Shown here: positions 54,428 to 64,000 of the stretch, piece by piece
Position numbering within the stretch: the stretch's first letter is position 1
Layout of the letters: every line of letters begins with the position of its first letter
Source of the DNA: Shewanella gaetbuli
Lineage (GTDB): Bacteria > Pseudomonadota > Gammaproteobacteria > Enterobacterales > Shewanellaceae
NCBI RefSeq assembly: GCF_023284065.1
Contig: NZ_JAKIKP010000016.1
Location: 26,357-90,356 of the forward strand
DNA: 64,000 nt
Direction of reading: 5' to 3'
The notes under the pieces: model-generated
The model's input: the letters and a program-made list of their open reading frames with translations, nothing else
Database searches by the model: none
Told to the model about the DNA's origin: nothing
Translations under genes and position numbers: made by a program

Positions 54428-56083
54428 ATGCAGGAAAATTTCCGTTTGTTAGCTAGCCACAAAGCGTTTTCAGAATTGTTGCTTTCATCAACATTTATAA
54501 ATTTACTTTCGCTGGCTTTGCCTTTCACCATGCTACAAATTTATGACCGCATATTACCTAATCAAGGTTATGGTACGGCAACGATTTTAGTCTCAGGCGT
54601 GGCCATCGCCATTGTGCTTGAGTTGCTTTTAAGATACGGCCGAAGTTGGTTGTTAGCGGCTTCAGCGGCAAATTTTGAACTGGAAACCACGACCAATGTA
54701 GTCAGAAAATTAATGCAAGCTGATTATCGCCACGTTGAAGCGATGGGTACCGGTAAGGTGACTAACGGTCTTGCAAGTATTGCCAGCATGCGTGAGTTAT
54801 ATTCAGGGCAAGCTATTGTGGCGTTAATGGACTTTCCGTTTGTGCTGATATTTTTAGCATTAGTTGCCTACATTGGAGGGCCATTGGTGTTTATCCCAAT
54901 TGCGGTATGGCTTGTGGTTGGCGGGTTAGTGTTTGTTATTGGTAAAAAACTGGCTGTGGCAACTGAGCAGTTAGCAATGTCTGATGCGCAACGTACAAGA
55001 ATGTTAATTCTGGTGCTTTCAGGCTTAACTACGGCTAAAGCGCTATCTTTAGAAGACCGCTTATCCAGTATTTATAACGATATTAATCATCAACGTTTAG
55101 CCAAGCAGCAACAAGTCGATTGGTTATCTGCAAAGCTACAAGAAATTATTCAAGGCGCGTCGCAGGGCACGACATTATTGTTAGTGATGCTGGGGTGTTT
55201 AGAAGTACTAAATGGTGATTTAACCACCGGTGGATTAGCCGCATGTTCAATATTAGCGGGTCGAGCTATTGCTCCATTAAGTGCCATTATAAGTCTGCGT
55301 TCTCGGGTTGTAAGTGCCAAAACGGCCATGTCACATGTAGACGATTTAACCGCCATTCCTGCCGAACCTTTTACTGCAAAAAAAGCTTACCAACAAAAAA
55401 TTCCATTTGGGCCAGTAACTTTTCATGATGTCAATAGCACAAACTTAGGCACCCAAATTACACAATTTAATTTACACGTCGCGCCCAATAGTTTGGTGGT
55501 TTTAAAATCTGATCCATTAAGTCATGCCAGCCACTTATTAAGTATTGTGTCAGGTTTTCAAACCGTGACATCGGGCAAAGTGACTATTGATAATGTTGAT
55601 ATATATGATCATGACAGTAAAGAATACCGTCAATCGGTTAATTATGTTGCACCGTGGCCAACCTTGTTTGCCGGTAGTTTATTGGAAAATATGACCATGT
55701 TTAGGGCTGAATATGAGCCGCAGGCAATGGCTATAGCAGAACAATTAGGCTTAACCGCCAAAATTGCTGAGTTGCCCAATGGTTATCAAACCTTAGTAGG
55801 AGACAGTGACAGCCAAATGCTTAACCGAGGTGCAATTAAGTTAATTGCTTTAGTTCGGGCGATTGTGCAGCAACCCTCAATACTGTTGTTAGATGAACCG
55901 ATGATATCCCTAGATGCAGATGCACAAAATAGATTGATTAAGTTATTAGCCTCCCTAAAAGCTGAAATGACAATTATTGCAGCCTCACATTATCAGCAAC
56001 TTGCCGATATCAGCGATCAACTTGTAACAGTGGAAGGCCATTCCTCATCAGGTGATACAAATTCACAGGAGGTGAGCCAATGA
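54428..56083 (+). CDS. Type I secretion ABC protein with degenerate ATPase site
   Basis: 551 residues: membrane domain at about 15-290 (PFTMLQIYDRILPNQGYGTA is the type I secretion start motif), ATPase domain at about 325-540. The Walker A region reads VVLKSDPLSHASHLL instead of GxxGxGKST, and the signature reads LNRGAIKLIALVRA instead of LSGGQ. Walker B (ILLLDEPMISLD) and the switch His (AASHYQQL) remain. So it cannot hydrolyse ATP alone and probably pairs with the next gene, which starts inside its end (4-bp overlap). It lacks a C39-like N-terminal domain. Inner membrane; exports the adhesin encoded downstream. Confidence 0.88.
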   Translation: MQENFRLLASHKAFSELLLSSTFINLLSLALPFTMLQIYDRILPNQGYGTATILVSGVAIAIVLELLLRYGRSWLLAASAANFELETTTNVVRKLMQADYRHVEAMGTGKVTNGLASIASMRELYSGQAIVALMDFPFVLIFLALVAYIGGPLVFIPIAVWLVVGGLVFVIGKKLAVATEQLAMSDAQRTRMLILVLSGLTTAKALSLEDRLSSIYNDINHQRLAKQQQVDWLSAKLQEIIQGASQGTTLLLVMLGCLEVLNGDLTTGGLAACSILAGRAIAPLSAIISLRSRVVSAKTAMSHVDDLTAIPAEPFTAKKAYQQKIPFGPVTFHDVNSTNLGTQITQFNLHVAPNSLVVLKSDPLSHASHLLSIVSGFQTVTSGKVTIDNVDIYDHDSKEYRQSVNYVAPWPTLFAGSLLENMTMFRAEYEPQAMAIAEQLGLTAKIAELPNGYQTLVGDSDSQMLNRGAIKLIALVRAIVQQPSILLLDEPMISLDADAQNRLIKLLASLKAEMTIIAASHYQQLADISDQLVTVEGHSSSGDTNSQEVSQ

Positions 56084-58152
56084 GCACTCAAGATGTCACA
56101 TTAAAGCCTTTAGTGGTTGATCTGTTTAAACAATTGGGTTTATATAATCAAGCGAGCAACCTAGTTAATGATGCCGTTAAAGACTATAACCCTGCCACTG
56201 TTTCGCGATTGCTTAAAAAACACCAAATTGGTTTTAGCGTTAAAAAACCTAGCGATAAAACATTGCAGTTAACTGTGCATCCTTTTTTAGTGGTGCCAGA
56301 GAATGCCCCTGCATTTATTGCTAAAAGGCAAGGGGACAAGTTTGAGCAACTGCACAATAATCAGTGGCAATCTGTTGATATTACTCTGTTAGATGATTCG
56401 ACGTTTATTTTTACCATTGATGTATTACCAAATACTAAAAAGAGTATTCAAGCCTTTGCTGCTCATATGAGTAAACACACTAAATGGTATAAACCGGTAT
56501 TTTGGTTGAGTTTATTGTCTAGTTTAACGGGATTAGCTGTGCCGCTATTTACTATGGCTGTGTATGACAGAGTAATAGGTGGTCAAGCACCAGACATACT
56601 GCCCAGCATTGCATTGGGTGGGATGTTGGCTATTTCAGTGTTAATTTCTACTCGCCTAGCCAGAGCAAAGGTATTAGCTTCAACCAGTAATCGATTAGCA
56701 AGAGACTTGTCGCAATTAACCTTTTATCGCTTGCTTCATATGCCATTAATGGTGCTTTCTAGGGTAGGTATTTCTAACCATATTGCTAGAATGCGTAATG
56801 CTGAAAAAGTCAGAATGTTGCTGTCTGGCCCAGGTGGTGGTGGCTTAGTTGACTTGCCATTTACCCTTATTGCGTTGTTTGCCATTATGTTTTTGAGTGG
56901 CTGGTTGGTATTAGTGCCTATTGGTATGTTGATATTGTATTACCTAGTGATGAAGGTGGTTAATCGTTATGTGCAAGCCGCATCGCCAACCGTGTCTGGT
57001 GAATATCAAAATGCCTTAAGCGAACTGGCTAAAAACTTATTGCAATTGAAAGCCGCGGGAGACACCGATGGTTGGCAAACTAAGTTTATGCGCCAATGCA
57101 AAGAAAACAGTCGGCAGAATTTTTTATATGCTAAACGTAATGGGCTTAATGCTGCCATTGCGCATTCATTAAGCTTATTTACCGCGTTAATTACGGTATT
57201 TACTGGCATATTTTTAGTTCTTAACCAGTCTATTTCACCAGGGGCGCTAATTGCTTGTGTGATGATGATTTGGCGAATTACTGGCCCTGCACAAATGGCT
57301 TTTTCGTCTAAACAAAAGTTCACCATGATGGATGTTGCGGTTAAACAGTTTGACCGTTTCATGCAGGCTAGTACTGAACAATCTGAATTACGTCTTGATA
57401 CGCCCGACTCAAGTAAAGCCCCTACAGTATCATTTCAACATGTGACTTTACGTTACAAAGCTGAAGGTGAACCGGCTTTATCAGGTGTGAATGTTGATAT
57501 TGATGCTGGAGAGTTAGTGGCCGTAATTGGCCCAAATGCTTGTGGTAAATCAACTTTATTATTGAGTGCCCTAGGCGTGTTAGAGGCGCAAGCGGGCTTT
57601 GTAACCGTTAACGGCAAAAATCTTAAACAATATGACACTGAAATTTTCAGGCATTGGGTGGGTTATAGTCCATCACAGCCGGATATTTTCCCTGGTACCT
57701 TAGCTGAAAATGTGCGCATTGCTAAACCAGATGCCACCGATGAAGAAATTAAAGCAGCCATTGTTGCGGCAGGTGGCGCGAGTTTCTTAACCAGTATTAA
57801 TCATAATCTTAATATTGATTTATTAGGTGAAAATAATGCCATGCTTGCGGCCATTGAAGGCAGTTATATTAACCTTGCAAGAGCCTTAATTAAGCATTCG
57901 CCCTTATTATTACTGGACGAACCATTACCCCATCGTAACCCACAATCTAAGCAACAGCTTATAAGCACATTGTTGGCATTAAAAGGACACTCTACGGTTA
58001 TTTTTACTAGCCATGATCAAGACTTAATTAAACAAGCCGACAAAGTCATTGTTCTTGATAAGGGCGCAGTAGTGTTTGCCGGTCCTATTCCAGATGATGC
58101 ACCAACATCACCAAGCCAAACTGACATGCAGGAGTCTCCAATCAATGGATAA
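56080..58152 (+). CDS. Type I secretion ABC transporter (LapB-like)
   Basis: 690 residues: C39-like peptidase-like domain at about 1-135 without the catalytic Cys, membrane domain at about 145-430 (PLFTMAVYDRVIGGQAPDIL), ATPase domain at about 450-670. Walker A GPNACGKST is intact at 484-492 and Walker B LLLLDEPLPH too, with switch His in TSHDQDL; but the signature reads AIEGSYINLARAL rather than LSGGQ. Taken with the previous gene, one composite ATP site may work and the other not. Overlaps the previous gene by 4 bp and the HlyD gene by 8 bp. Confidence 0.9.
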   Translation: MSTQDVTLKPLVVDLFKQLGLYNQASNLVNDAVKDYNPATVSRLLKKHQIGFSVKKPSDKTLQLTVHPFLVVPENAPAFIAKRQGDKFEQLHNNQWQSVDITLLDDSTFIFTIDVLPNTKKSIQAFAAHMSKHTKWYKPVFWLSLLSSLTGLAVPLFTMAVYDRVIGGQAPDILPSIALGGMLAISVLISTRLARAKVLASTSNRLARDLSQLTFYRLLHMPLMVLSRVGISNHIARMRNAEKVRMLLSGPGGGGLVDLPFTLIALFAIMFLSGWLVLVPIGMLILYYLVMKVVNRYVQAASPTVSGEYQNALSELAKNLLQLKAAGDTDGWQTKFMRQCKENSRQNFLYAKRNGLNAAIAHSLSLFTALITVFTGIFLVLNQSISPGALIACVMMIWRITGPAQMAFSSKQKFTMMDVAVKQFDRFMQASTEQSELRLDTPDSSKAPTVSFQHVTLRYKAEGEPALSGVNVDIDAGELVAVIGPNACGKSTLLLSALGVLEAQAGFVTVNGKNLKQYDTEIFRHWVGYSPSQPDIFPGTLAENVRIAKPDATDEEIKAAIVAAGGASFLTSINHNLNIDLLGENNAMLAAIEGSYINLARALIKHSPLLLLDEPLPHRNPQSKQQLISTLLALKGHSTVIFTSHDQDLIKQADKVIVLDKGAVVFAGPIPDDAPTSPSQTDMQESPING

Positions 58153-59470
58153 TCGTCAATTAGCCAATAAAGTTTGGCCTGAGCATGAATTTGCAGAGGC
58201 TATAGAAGCCCCAGCAGAACGTAAATTTATTCGTAATATTATTTTGCTTATTACTGGCTCTGTGCTGGTTATGTTGGTTTGGTCTGTTTTTACCAGTGTG
58301 GAAGAAATTTCAAAATCTAAGGGGCAAGTCGTGCCTTTAGGCCATAGACAAGTAATACAAAGTCGCGCTGGTGGAACAATTTCTTCAGTATTGGTTGAAG
58401 AAGGTGATGTGGTTAAAAAAGGCGATGTGTTAGCCAGCTTTGTGGATGTTGATAGCTTATCTGCAGAAGAAGAACTGTTAAGTAAACAGGCTAACCTGAC
58501 AATGCGAATTGAACGTTATCAAGCTTTTATTGAAGGTCGTGAAGCCAACTTTGACCAGTTTCAAACTGAATATCCTAACCTTGTTAAGCAACATCTGTCG
58601 GCATTGCAAAGAATGAATGCAGAAAGAGAGGCCATTGAGCAGCTGTCAGAATCAGACATTGCGAAAACCCAAGCAGAGATAGACGGATTAAAAGCTGAAA
58701 TTCCGCCATTAAGTGATCAAATCAAAACCGCTGAACAAACTCTTAAAATGATGCTGTCTGTGACTGAAGAACAAGCGGTGTCGAAATTACGCATTTTAGA
58801 GTCTCAACAAAAATTAGATTCTTATATGCGTGAATTGAAATCAATGGAAAGTAAGCAGCAAGTGTTAAGTAAGAATTTATTAAACCTTGAGAAACAACTT
58901 AAACAAAAACAGGCGTCATTACTTAAAGAAGTAGAAGAAAAGCGCACAGATACTCAAGCTGAGTTATTGGGTGTAACGGCAAGGCTTAAGTCTTCAAGCT
59001 CTTTGGTTTCAGCAAATACTGTTACGGCGCCCGTTGATGGGATAATTCAATCTATTCCTACCAGCTCTACTGGCAGTGTAATTCAGCCAGGTGGAACAGT
59101 TGCAGTGATTGTACCAATGACCAAAACAGGCTTGATGGAAATTAAATTATCACCTCGTGATATTGGTTTTGTGCATGTTGGTCAAGCAGCACGTATTAAA
59201 ATTGATGCATTTGACTACAGCCGATATGGCGCATTAGACGGTATTGTAAAACGCATTTCCCCCAGTACTGACAAAGATGAAAAAGGCGGGGTGTTTTATA
59301 AAGTACAAATCAGCATAGACAAACCTTACTTTTTAGATAACCCAGAGCGTTTTGCGTTAATCCCCGGCATGACGGGTGAAGCGAATATTGTGACGGGCGA
59401 AAAAAGTGTATTCCAATATTTATGGAAACCCGTTTTTACCAATATCAATGAAGCATTTGGTGAAAGATAG
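58145..59470 (+). CDS. HlyD-family membrane-fusion protein of type I secretion
   Basis: 441 residues from ATG 58145 with AGGAG 11 nt upstream. Short cytoplasmic N terminus, one membrane helix at about 31-53 (FIRNIILLITGSVLVMLVWS), lipoyl half-motifs GTISSVLVEEGDVVKKGDVL and VTAPVDGIIQSIPTSSTGSV, a coiled coil at about 110-300, and a C-terminal beta domain (PGMTGEANIVTGEKSVFQYL). Bridges the ABC pair to an outer-membrane TolC-type channel, which is not in the window. The adhesin gene follows after 9 bp. Confidence 0.93.
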   Translation: MDNRQLANKVWPEHEFAEAIEAPAERKFIRNIILLITGSVLVMLVWSVFTSVEEISKSKGQVVPLGHRQVIQSRAGGTISSVLVEEGDVVKKGDVLASFVDVDSLSAEEELLSKQANLTMRIERYQAFIEGREANFDQFQTEYPNLVKQHLSALQRMNAEREAIEQLSESDIAKTQAEIDGLKAEIPPLSDQIKTAEQTLKMMLSVTEEQAVSKLRILESQQKLDSYMRELKSMESKQQVLSKNLLNLEKQLKQKQASLLKEVEEKRTDTQAELLGVTARLKSSSSLVSANTVTAPVDGIIQSIPTSSTGSVIQPGGTVAVIVPMTKTGLMEIKLSPRDIGFVHVGQAARIKIDAFDYSRYGALDGIVKRISPSTDKDEKGGVFYKVQISIDKPYFLDNPERFALIPGMTGEANIVTGEKSVFQYLWKPVFTNINEAFGER

Positions 59471-59479
59471 GAGTGACTT

Positions 59480-62400
59480 ATGAGTCAAGATAAAAGCTAT
59501 GAAAATCAGCCAAATGATAATAAGAACAACGACGCTGATGTAAAAAAAACCGATAAAACCCAACAAGCTATCAATAAAATAGAACAAGAAGCTAAAAAGC
59601 TGCGCACTAAAGAGGCGAGAGGCAGTGGCAAAGTGGGTTCGATAGCGCAAGGGGATTTAGTTGCTGATAAATCTTGGAATAATCATGTTACCAGTGACAC
59701 TAATGAGCAACCACTTGAGCAAGCTGCGTCAACTTCTGCTGACGTTGAAACCAAGCCTGAATCAAAGCCTGTATTTAAGCCGCAAGATAAAAATCAAGCT
59801 GATGATCAACAAATGGCCGATGCCGACCTAGACAAAACCAGTCAACCATTAGTCGCTCAAAATTCCGATAATGATCAGCAGGATGGTAAAGGAAATAAGT
59901 TAGTTTTAGAACATGGTTCAACAGAAACTACAGGCTTAGGCCAAGGGGCACATTTTCATAATGGCAATGTCACGACTCAAGATATCAGCCAGTTTAAAAC
60001 CCCAGTGATTGAATTGCCTCAGCAGACAAACCAGCCTGCTTTCATAGTGAGTTCACATGTTCAAACTGTCTCAAATACTTCGACAATAAAACCGCAAGTT
60101 ACCCAACCATCTGTAATACCTACAGCAACAACAGCAACAACACAAACAAAACCTACCGGTTCAGAACAATTGCATGGTACACCACCGGTAATAACACCGA
60201 CAAAGCCTAGCGAATCACATGAAAAAGACCATCAAGGTAACGCTAAAGAGGTTCCACAATCTCCACTAAGTGTTGATAAGCAGCAATCTTCACCTCAAGT
60301 TAAAGAAGATAGCCATATATCCAGTGCTGCCGGAGCAATGAAAGCGACAGGAGATGGTGCTGACAAGGTAGAGTGGAGTGTTGAAAACTCCCATGGTCAA
60401 TATGGCGAACTGACGTTAAACCCAAAGACAGGAGAATGGGTTTATCAATTAGATAATAGCAATGCCAATACCAATGCATTATTTGAAGGCTCTCATCAAA
60501 CAGAGCAGTTTACTATTACCGCTATCGATGCCAGTGGACATAAAGTCAGTTCAGTCATAGCCGTGGAAGTAGAGGGGAGTAACGATCTTCCGACTATTTC
60601 AGGGGTTCATCATGCCAGTGTTAATGAACTGGGAACAATAGATACAGTAACGGGGACTCTAGCGGCAACAGATGTTGATAATGGTGATAATGTCACATGG
60701 GCTGTCACGGACGGACAGGGCCAATTTGGTCAATTAACCATTAATCCGCAAACAGGGCAATGGAAATATGTTTTAGATAATTCCTCTACATCTACTTTAG
60801 GGCTTAAACAAGGTGAAACTGCCGTTGAAACCTTTAGTGTCACAGCAACTGATAGTTCAGGCCAACCTGTATTACAGCAAGTTACGATTAATGTTAATGG
60901 CCAAAATGAAACGGCTCAAATAGGCGGCGCTTCTACAGCATCTATTACTGAAGATAAAGATGTTCATTCTGGCATCCTTAGAGCAGATGGCGCATTAACC
61001 ATCACCGATAACGACAATGGCGAAGCCCAGTTTCAAGCCTGCAGTTTACAAGGCCAGTTTGGTCAGCTAACCATTAATGATTTAGGCCATTGGACCTATA
61101 CAGCTAGTAATAATAACCCCGCAATTCAAGGGTTAAAAACGGGCGAGCACTTAACTGATACCTTAATGGTGCATTCAGTGGATGGCACTGAAAAACAGAT
61201 CACTGTGACCATTAATGGTACAGATGATAAAGCGCTCATAGGCGGAACAGCTACTGCGAGTCTCACTGAAGATAAAGATGTTCATCAAGGAATGCTGCGT
61301 ACTGACGGCGCATTAACTATTACTGACAATGATAACGGCGAAGCCCAGTTCCAAGCCAGCAGTTTACAAGGCCAATTTGGTCAGCTAACCATTAATGATT
61401 TAGGCCATTGGACTTATACGGCAGATAATAATAACCCCGCAATTCAAGGGTTAAAAACGGGCGAACACCTCACCGATACCTTAGTGGTGCATTCAGTGGA
61501 TGGCACTGAAAAACAGATCACTGTGACCATTAATGGCACAGACGATAAAGCGGTAATAGGTGGAACCGCTACTGCTTCAATTAGCGAAGATAAAGACGTT
61601 CATTCTGGAATGCTGCGCGTAGACGGCGCATCAACCATTACCGATAATGACAACGGTGAATCCCAGTTCCAAGCTGGCAGTTTGCAGGGGCAATTTGGTG
61701 AGTTGACTCTCAATAACTTAGGCCATTGGACTTATACCGCCAGTAATAATAACCCCGCAATTCAAGGGCTAAAAACGGGCGAGCACTTAACCGATACCTT
61801 AGTGGTGCATTCCGTTGATGGCACTGAAAAACAGATCACTGTGACCATTAATGGCACAGACGATAAAGCCGTAATTGGCGGAACCGCTACTGCGAGTATT
61901 ACGGAAGATAAAGATGTTCATTCTGCCACCCTCAGAGCAGATGGCGTATTAACCATTACCGATATCGACAACGGTGAATCCCAGTTCCAAGCTGGCAGTT
62001 TGCAGGGGCAATTTGGTGAGTTGACTCTCAATAACTTAGGCCATTGGACTTATACCGCCAGTAATAATAACCCCGCAATTCAAGGGCTAAAAACGGGCGA
62101 GCACCTCACAGATACCTTAGTGGTGCATTCAGTGGATGGCACTGAAAAACAGATCACTGTGACCATTAATGGCACAGACGATAAAGCGGTAATTGGCGGA
62201 ACCGCTACTGCGAGTATTACGGAAGATAAAGATGCTCATTCAGCCACCCTCAGAGCAGATGGCGCATTAACTATTACTGACAATGACAACGGTGAAGCAC
62301 AGTTCCAAGCTGCCAGTTTACAAGGGCAATTTGGTGAGTTAACCATTAATGATTTAGGCCATTGGACTTATACTGCCAGCAATAATAACCCCGCAATTCA

Positions 62401-64000
62401 GGGACTAAAAACGGGCGAGCACCTCACAGATACCTTAGTGGTGCATTCAGTTGATGGCACGGAAAAACAGATCACGGTGACCATTAATGGCACTGACGAT
62501 AAAGCCGTAATTGGTGGAACCGCTACTGCGAGTATTACCGAAGATAAAGATGTTCACCAAGGAATGCTGCGTACAGATGGCGCATTAACCATTACTGACA
62601 ATGACAACGGTGAAGCGCAGTTCCAAGCTGCCAGTTTACAGGGGCAATTTGGTGAGTTGACTCTCAATAACTTAGGCCATTGGACTTATACTGCCAGTAA
62701 TAATAACCTCGCAATTCAAGGGCTAAAAACGGGCGAGCACCTCACCGATACCTTAGTGGTGCATTCAGTGGATGGCACTGAAAAACAGATCACGGTGACC
62801 ATTAACGGCACTGACGATAAAGCCGTAATTGGTGGAACCGCTACTGCGAGTATTACGGAAGATAAAGATGTTCATTCTGCCACCCTTAGAGCAGATGGTG
62901 CATTAACCATTACCGATATCGACAACGGTGAAGCTCAGTTCCAAGCCAGCAGTTTACAAGGCCAGTTTGGTCAGCTAACCATTAACGATTTAGGCCATTG
63001 GACTTATACGGCAGATAATAATAACCCCGCAATTCAGGGGCTAAAAACGGGCGAGCACTTAACTGATACCTTAGTGGTACATTCCGTTGATGGCACTGAA
63101 AAACAGATCACGGTGACCATTAACGGCACAGACGATAAAGCCGTAATTGGTGGAACCGCTACTGCGAGTATTACGGAAGATAAAGATGTTCATTCTGCCA
63201 CCCTCAGAGCAGATGGCGCATTAACTATTACTGACAGTGACAACGGTGAAGCCCAGTTCCAAGCTGCCAGTTTACAGGGGCAATTTGGTGAGTTAACCAT
63301 TAACGACTTAGGCCATTGGACTTATACGGCTGATAATAATCAATTTCAAACACTGGCAAAGGATGAGCACAGAACTGAAACCTTTTCAGTAAGCAGTGTT
63401 GATGGAACAACCCATGATGTAAAAATTGATATTGTAGGAACTAATGACGCGCCAGTTGTATCTGGTGAAGTGCGATTGGCACAGGGAACAGAAGATACAG
63501 ACATTAAAATATTGGCAACAGATCTTTTAGCCAATGCTACGGATATTGATAATTCCTCCACATTAACTGTGGCGAATCTTATTGCAGACCACGGTAAAGT
63601 TATTGATAACCAAGACGGCACTTTTACTTTTAGTCCTGATAAAGACTATAACGGCCAAGTGCATTTTACCTATGATGTAGTTGATGGAAATGGTGGTGTA
63701 GCGCACACAGGTGCTAGCACAAGCTTAGCTGCAGTAGGTGATGCAGCGGTGATCAGTGGCGTTGATACTGCAACATTAAGTGAAAATACGGCAGGCCAAG
63801 ATAAATCTCCTGACTATGCTCAACCCGGGATTGCAACTCTCGGACAAAAAATTCTTTATGCTTCAGGACAATTAACCATTACCGATGCTGATAATGGCGA
63901 GGCTATGTTTGGTGACCATAATCCGAGTGGGTATAACTATCATGGAGCTTATGGAGACTTAATTTTAACGCCTGATGGTAAATGGTTTTACCACGCAGAT
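59480..64000 (+). CDS. Giant VCBS-repeat adhesin, 5' part
   Basis: Starts at ATG 59480 with AGGAG upstream and stays open to the window end (1507 residues seen). Residues 1-280 are a polar low-complexity region rich in Gln, Lys, Asp and Thr without cysteine. Two single VCBS-type domains follow (about 285-470), then eight 106-residue repeats (477 to about 1324) with GALTITDNDNGEAQFQ, LGHWTYTA and VDGTEKQITVTINGTDDKA; then a cadherin-like domain with LLANATDIDN and FTYDVVDGNGG. The C-terminal secretion signal should lie beyond the window. Secreted by the type I system just upstream; surface adhesin for biofilm, inferred. The classical LapA retention module start is not obvious. Confidence 0.92.
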   Translation, partial: MSQDKSYENQPNDNKNNDADVKKTDKTQQAINKIEQEAKKLRTKEARGSGKVGSIAQGDLVADKSWNNHVTSDTNEQPLEQAASTSADVETKPESKPVFKPQDKNQADDQQMADADLDKTSQPLVAQNSDNDQQDGKGNKLVLEHGSTETTGLGQGAHFHNGNVTTQDISQFKTPVIELPQQTNQPAFIVSSHVQTVSNTSTIKPQVTQPSVIPTATTATTQTKPTGSEQLHGTPPVITPTKPSESHEKDHQGNAKEVPQSPLSVDKQQSSPQVKEDSHISSAAGAMKATGDGADKVEWSVENSHGQYGELTLNPKTGEWVYQLDNSNANTNALFEGSHQTEQFTITAIDASGHKVSSVIAVEVEGSNDLPTISGVHHASVNELGTIDTVTGTLAATDVDNGDNVTWAVTDGQGQFGQLTINPQTGQWKYVLDNSSTSTLGLKQGETAVETFSVTATDSSGQPVLQQVTINVNGQNETAQIGGASTASITEDKDVHSGILRADGALTITDNDNGEAQFQACSLQGQFGQLTINDLGHWTYTASNNNPAIQGLKTGEHLTDTLMVHSVDGTEKQITVTINGTDDKALIGGTATASLTEDKDVHQGMLRTDGALTITDNDNGEAQFQASSLQGQFGQLTINDLGHWTYTADNNNPAIQGLKTGEHLTDTLVVHSVDGTEKQITVTINGTDDKAVIGGTATASISEDKDVHSGMLRVDGASTITDNDNGESQFQAGSLQGQFGELTLNNLGHWTYTASNNNPAIQGLKTGEHLTDTLVVHSVDGTEKQITVTINGTDDKAVIGGTATASITEDKDVHSATLRADGVLTITDIDNGESQFQAGSLQGQFGELTLNNLGHWTYTASNNNPAIQGLKTGEHLTDTLVVHSVDGTEKQITVTINGTDDKAVIGGTATASITEDKDAHSATLRADGALTITDNDNGEAQFQAASLQGQFGELTINDLGHWTYTASNNNPAIQGLKTGEHLTDTLVVHSVDGTEKQITVTINGTDDKAVIGGTATASITEDKDVHQGMLRTDGALTITDNDNGEAQFQAASLQGQFGELTLNNLGHWTYTASNNNLAIQGLKTGEHLTDTLVVHSVDGTEKQITVTINGTDDKAVIGGTATASITEDKDVHSATLRADGALTITDIDNGEAQFQASSLQGQFGQLTINDLGHWTYTADNNNPAIQGLKTGEHLTDTLVVHSVDGTEKQITVTINGTDDKAVIGGTATASITEDKDVHSATLRADGALTITDSDNGEAQFQAASLQGQFGELTINDLGHWTYTADNNQFQTLAKDEHRTETFSVSSVDGTTHDVKIDIVGTNDAPVVSGEVRLAQGTEDTDIKILATDLLANATDIDNSSTLTVANLIADHGKVIDNQDGTFTFSPDKDYNGQVHFTYDVVDGNGGVAHTGASTSLAAVGDAAVISGVDTATLSENTAGQDKSPDYAQPGIATLGQKILYASGQLTITDADNGEAMFGDHNPSGYNYHGAYGDLILTPDGKWFYHAD
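60908..63451 (+). repeat. Eight 318-bp VCBS repeats
   Basis: Unit starts at 60908, 61226, 61544, 61862, 62180, 62498, 62816 and 63134, all exactly 318 bp apart. Many blocks are identical between units at the DNA level. The last unit diverges in its second half. Copy number is likely to vary by recombination. Confidence 0.95.

Noticed and set aside
60300..60350. LapG cleavage site in the adhesin
   Set aside because: SSAAGAM is suggestive but lies near residue 283, far from the usual position, and no retention module is evident before it.

Overview
The window is gammaproteobacterial chromosome and most likely comes from Shewanella or a close relative. The evidence is the gene order ald / lrp–ftsK–lolA–rarA–crcB–serS followed by tusEBCD and yccA, a near-E. 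coli Lrp, many c-di-GMP and cytochrome genes, and a large VCBS-type adhesin. No rRNA genes and no CRISPR arrays were seen.

Layout. (1) 1–17440 is core chromosome: an RsmB-family rRNA methyltransferase, a GAF/PAS/EAL c-di-GMP protein, ald divergent from lrp, the ftsK–lolA–rarA–crcB–serS cluster, the tus sulfur-relay genes, yccA, the purine-transport pair punR/punC, and tRNA-Ser(UGA). (2) 17412–44579 is a genomic island of about 27.1 kb inserted in the 3' end of tRNA-Ser. It is bounded by a 73-bp direct repeat with one mismatch (17412–17484 and 44507–44579), and a tyrosine recombinase sits just inside the left end. (3) 44580–47100 is a graveyard next to attR. It holds a truncated second integrase related to the first, an entericidin-like lipoprotein, an OmpA-type lipoprotein and a frameshifted IS6-family transposase. 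(4) 47121–53875 holds an RND/MMPL exporter and a four-gene minus-strand operon: di-haem peroxidase, cupredoxin, cytochrome P460 and a GGDEF protein. (5) 54428–64000 holds a type I secretion operon (two ABC proteins with degenerate ATPase motifs, then an HlyD adaptor) feeding a giant adhesin with eight 318-bp VCBS repeats that runs off the window.

Inside the island the modules are: integrase; a UDG-like protein; an FtsZ-like protein lacking the GTP-binding loop but keeping an FtsZ-type C-terminal peptide; a DnaA/Hda-like AAA+ protein; a helical-repeat protein overlapping a PD-(D/E)XK-like nuclease gene; an XRE regulator with a perfect 24-bp palindrome; a second integrase overlapping a three-His relaxase; a 1 kb non-coding tract of repeats and palindromes (oriT/origin candidate); an IS1595-family IS with a passenger gene; a PHP-domain ABC-type ATPase overlapping a small partner gene; a 3' remnant of a group II intron; and a cargo cluster (TonB receptor, YfcC transporter, isoaspartyl dipeptidase, divergent secreted cyanophycinase) that reads as a cyanophycin scavenging pathway.

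The best candidates for undescribed biology are the FtsZ-like/DnaA-like pair, which may act on host division and replication, the helical-repeat/nuclease pair, and the PHP-ATPase/small-protein pair. The last two have the look of defence modules. All three assignments come from reading motifs by eye and no database search was run.
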